A DNA stretch of 30,932 nucleotides from NCBI GenBank assembly GCA_900549805.1, contig URPV01000009.1, forward strand, positions 1-30,932, read 5' to 3'. Shown here piece by piece: positions 29,318-30,932 of this stretch (the first letter of the stretch is position 1; each line of letters starts with the position of its first letter). A program made the position numbers and the translations under genes. This DNA is from an uncultured Veillonella sp. (lineage in GTDB: Bacteria; Bacillota; Negativicutes; Veillonellales; Veillonellaceae). Below the pieces are notes generated by a model. That model made no database searches. It worked only from the letters and a program-made list of their open reading frames with translations, and had not been told where the DNA came from.

Positions 29318-30037
29318 ATGCAAGCAATCATCGATCCAACCTTTATGGTAGGGGCTTTTGAATTCGTTTTACCATATATTAAGGTGACCTTGGAAATTAC
29401 CTTTTCCTCCGTCATTATTGGTACCTTCTTAGGGCTCTTATCCTGTGTCTTTAGAGAAAATAAGGTACCTATCCTATCCCAATTGAGCCAGGCCTTTGTA
29501 CTCATCTGTCGGGGTCTGCCGAATATGGTTCTCCTTTATTTAGTCTATTATGGGGTCCCTATGTTCTTGCTTTATTTAAGTCAAGAACAAAAAATTCATA
29601 TTCCCTTTGAACATGTACCAGCTGTAGCCATCGCTATCATTGGTCTCTCCCTCCATACAGGGGCCTACTTGAGTGAAATTTTCCGGGCTGCTTTGGAGGC
29701 TGTGCCTAAAGGTCAAGTCGAAGCAGCTTATGCGGTAGGTATGACTTGGTTCCAGGCCTTTCGCCGCATCGTCTTACCGCAGGCCCTTGTATTTGCCTTG
29801 CCTCTCTTTACCAACCAATTTCTCAATACTATGAAATCGACGTCTATCGTCTTTGTTATCACTGTTATGGAAGTATTTGGGGCGGCCAAGCTCTATACAG
29901 AAACCAATGCCCGCTATTTTGAAACCTTCATAGTAGTATCTCTTATTTTCTGGGGCTTGGGTATATTCTTTGAATATTTGTTCCACCGCTTAGAAATTTG
30001 GGCTAGTGCCTATAAGCGGGGCAACATTAATAATTAA
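29318..30037 (+). CDS. Amino-acid ABC transporter permease (second)
   Basis: A 239-residue partner permease with the same architecture. RGLPNMVLLYLVYYGVP matches the family segment and the EAA loop reads GQVEAAYAVGMTWFQAFRRIVLPQAL. Roughly five membrane segments are present. GAGGA (29307-29311) lies within the end of the preceding gene, so the genes are coupled. The ATP-binding gene follows after 41 nt. Confidence 0.93.
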   Translation: MQAIIDPTFMVGAFEFVLPYIKVTLEITFSSVIIGTFLGLLSCVFRENKVPILSQLSQAFVLICRGLPNMVLLYLVYYGVPMFLLYLSQEQKIHIPFEHVPAVAIAIIGLSLHTGAYLSEIFRAALEAVPKGQVEAAYAVGMTWFQAFRRIVLPQALVFALPLFTNQFLNTMKSTSIVFVITVMEVFGAAKLYTETNARYFETFIVVSLIFWGLGIFFEYLFHRLEIWASAYKRGNINN

Positions 30038-30078
30038 GACTAGGCAAGTCTACTAGGAATTCTGAAAGAAGAAAGCAT

Positions 30079-30852
30079 ATGATTGAAATTACGAATGTAC
30101 ATAAATCCTTTGGGAAGCGTGAAATCTTAAAGGGTGTAGATATTACTGTTCCTCGCGGTTCTGTAACGGTCATTCTAGGCCCTTCTGGGTCTGGTAAGAC
30201 GACCTTTTTACGAACCCTTAACTTTTTAGAAAAGGCAGACCAAGGTCACATGCGCCTCGGCGACATTCAGGTGGACTTAGCTAAGGCTAAAAAGAAGGAA
30301 ATCCTCAATGTACGGCGCCACACCTCCATGGTTTTCCAATCCTATAACCTCTTCTCCAATAAGACAGCTTTGGAGAATATCATGGAAGGACTCGTGACGG
30401 TTAAAGGCCTTAAAAAGGCTGAAGCCAAGGAGATCGCCCAAAAATATTTGACTGAGGTGGGGATGGCTGATTATGGCGACTATTATCCAGTTCAATTGTC
30501 TGGTGGACAACAGCAACGGATTGGCATTGCTCGGGCTCTGGCAATGGATCCTGAAGTCATTCTCTTCGATGAACCAACCTCCGCTTTGGACCCAGAACTA
30601 GTGGGTGAGGTTTTGGCGGTTATTAGGAAAATCGCCAAAGAACTAAATGTGACTATGATTATCGTGACCCATGAAATTGGTTTCGCCTCCGAAGTGGCGG
30701 ATCAAGTGGTATTTATGGAGGGGGGGCGCGTAGTGGAAGAAGGAAAACCACAAGATATTTTGGTCCATCCTAAAGAGGCGAGGACCCGAGAATTCCTTAG
30801 CCGCTACTTGACCTTGCCACCTGATACAGCGGTTGACTCTGCAGCTCTGTAG
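30079..30852 (+). CDS. Amino-acid ABC transporter ATP-binding protein
   Basis: A 257-residue ATPase that drives the importer. Walker A is GPSGSGKT (34-41), the Q-loop is in SMVFQSYNLF, the signature is LSGGQQQR (140-147), Walker B is VILFDEP followed by TSALDP, and the H-loop is in IIVTHEIGFA. All are intact and the length is normal for the GlnQ/HisP/TcyN group. The ribosome site before the ATG is purine-rich but poor. It completes a four-component importer. Confidence 0.95.
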   Translation: MIEITNVHKSFGKREILKGVDITVPRGSVTVILGPSGSGKTTFLRTLNFLEKADQGHMRLGDIQVDLAKAKKKEILNVRRHTSMVFQSYNLFSNKTALENIMEGLVTVKGLKKAEAKEIAQKYLTEVGMADYGDYYPVQLSGGQQQRIGIARALAMDPEVILFDEPTSALDPELVGEVLAVIRKIAKELNVTMIIVTHEIGFASEVADQVVFMEGGRVVEEGKPQDILVHPKEARTREFLSRYLTLPPDTAVDSAAL

Positions 30853-30878
30853 TCTTTGCTAGAAGGAGGAGCCCTAGT

Positions 30879-30932
30879 ATGGAAGAATTCAGATTGTTAG
30901 ACAGAAGGGATCGCGAGGCTTATCATCGGCTT
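30879..30932 (+). CDS. Start of an unidentified gene (partial)
   Basis: An ATG at 30879 follows a very strong AGAAGGAGGA (30861-30870) and opens 18 codons (MEEFRLLDRRDREAYHRL) to the window end. It is 26 nt after the ABC ATPase gene, so probably in the same operon. Too little is visible to assign it; the start is loosely like that of DUF2156 or GNAT-type proteins, which is a guess. Confidence 0.6.
   Translation, partial: MEEFRLLDRRDREAYHRL

Noticed and set aside
1..30932. CRISPR arrays, tRNA or rRNA genes, insertion sequences, prophage genes
   Set aside because: No regular repeats, cloverleaf structures, transposase or integrase motifs, or phage-like genes were found on either strand.

Overview
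This window reads as a compact stretch of a Negativicutes (Veillonellaceae-like) chromosome. Every convincing gene lies on the + strand, intergenic spaces are short, and strong GGAGG-type ribosome sites and sigma-A-like promoters are common. The gene set is Firmicute-type: FapR, FabK instead of FabI, YceD next to a zinc-type L32, the rnc/radical-SAM/smc/ftsY order. The end of a NiFe-hydrogenase maturation locus and a short-loop rubredoxin point to an anaerobe. The genus is inference; no rRNA or other decisive marker is present.

Layout. 1-1604: 3' end of a hydrogenase locus (maturation protease fragment, a short HupH-like protein), a LemA-family membrane protein, and a 45-residue rubredoxin ending at a strong terminator. 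1780-2606: yceD-rpmF from a perfect-consensus promoter, closed by a terminator. 2607-2893: a non-coding stretch with a perfect 10-bp inverted repeat, the fapR promoter and a FapR-like operator. 2894-11461: fatty-acid operon fapR-plsX-fabH-fabK-fabD-fabG-acpP-(FMN oxidoreductase)-fabF-rnc. FapR should sense malonyl-CoA and control the cycle: FabD loads malonate on AcpP, FabH starts chains, FabF elongates, FabG and FabK reduce, and PlsX passes chains to phospholipid synthesis. The dehydratase (fabZ) and the acc genes are not in the window.

11641-17777: an unassigned radical-SAM enzyme, then smc-ftsY and a small gene I do not recognise. The smc leader holds an extended -10 promoter, palindromes and an intrinsic terminator only 22 nt before the start codon. 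17861-24849: uvrB-uvrA-uvrC, the full excision-repair nuclease in one run. UvrB carries an unusual lysine-rich insertion.

25075-27573: a two-gene unit of a Xi-class glutathione-transferase-like protein with an altered glutathione site and an MmgE/PrpD-family protein. 27684-30852: a complete polar amino-acid (possibly cystine) ABC importer with a terminator-like hairpin between the binding-protein gene and the permeases. A new gene begins at 30879 and runs off the window.

No tRNA, rRNA, CRISPR array, insertion sequence or phage gene was seen. The most original leads are the smc leader, the inverted repeats upstream of fapR, the cysteine-cluster FabK paralogue beside acpP, the unknown gene after ftsY and the modified Xi-class transferase/PrpD pair.
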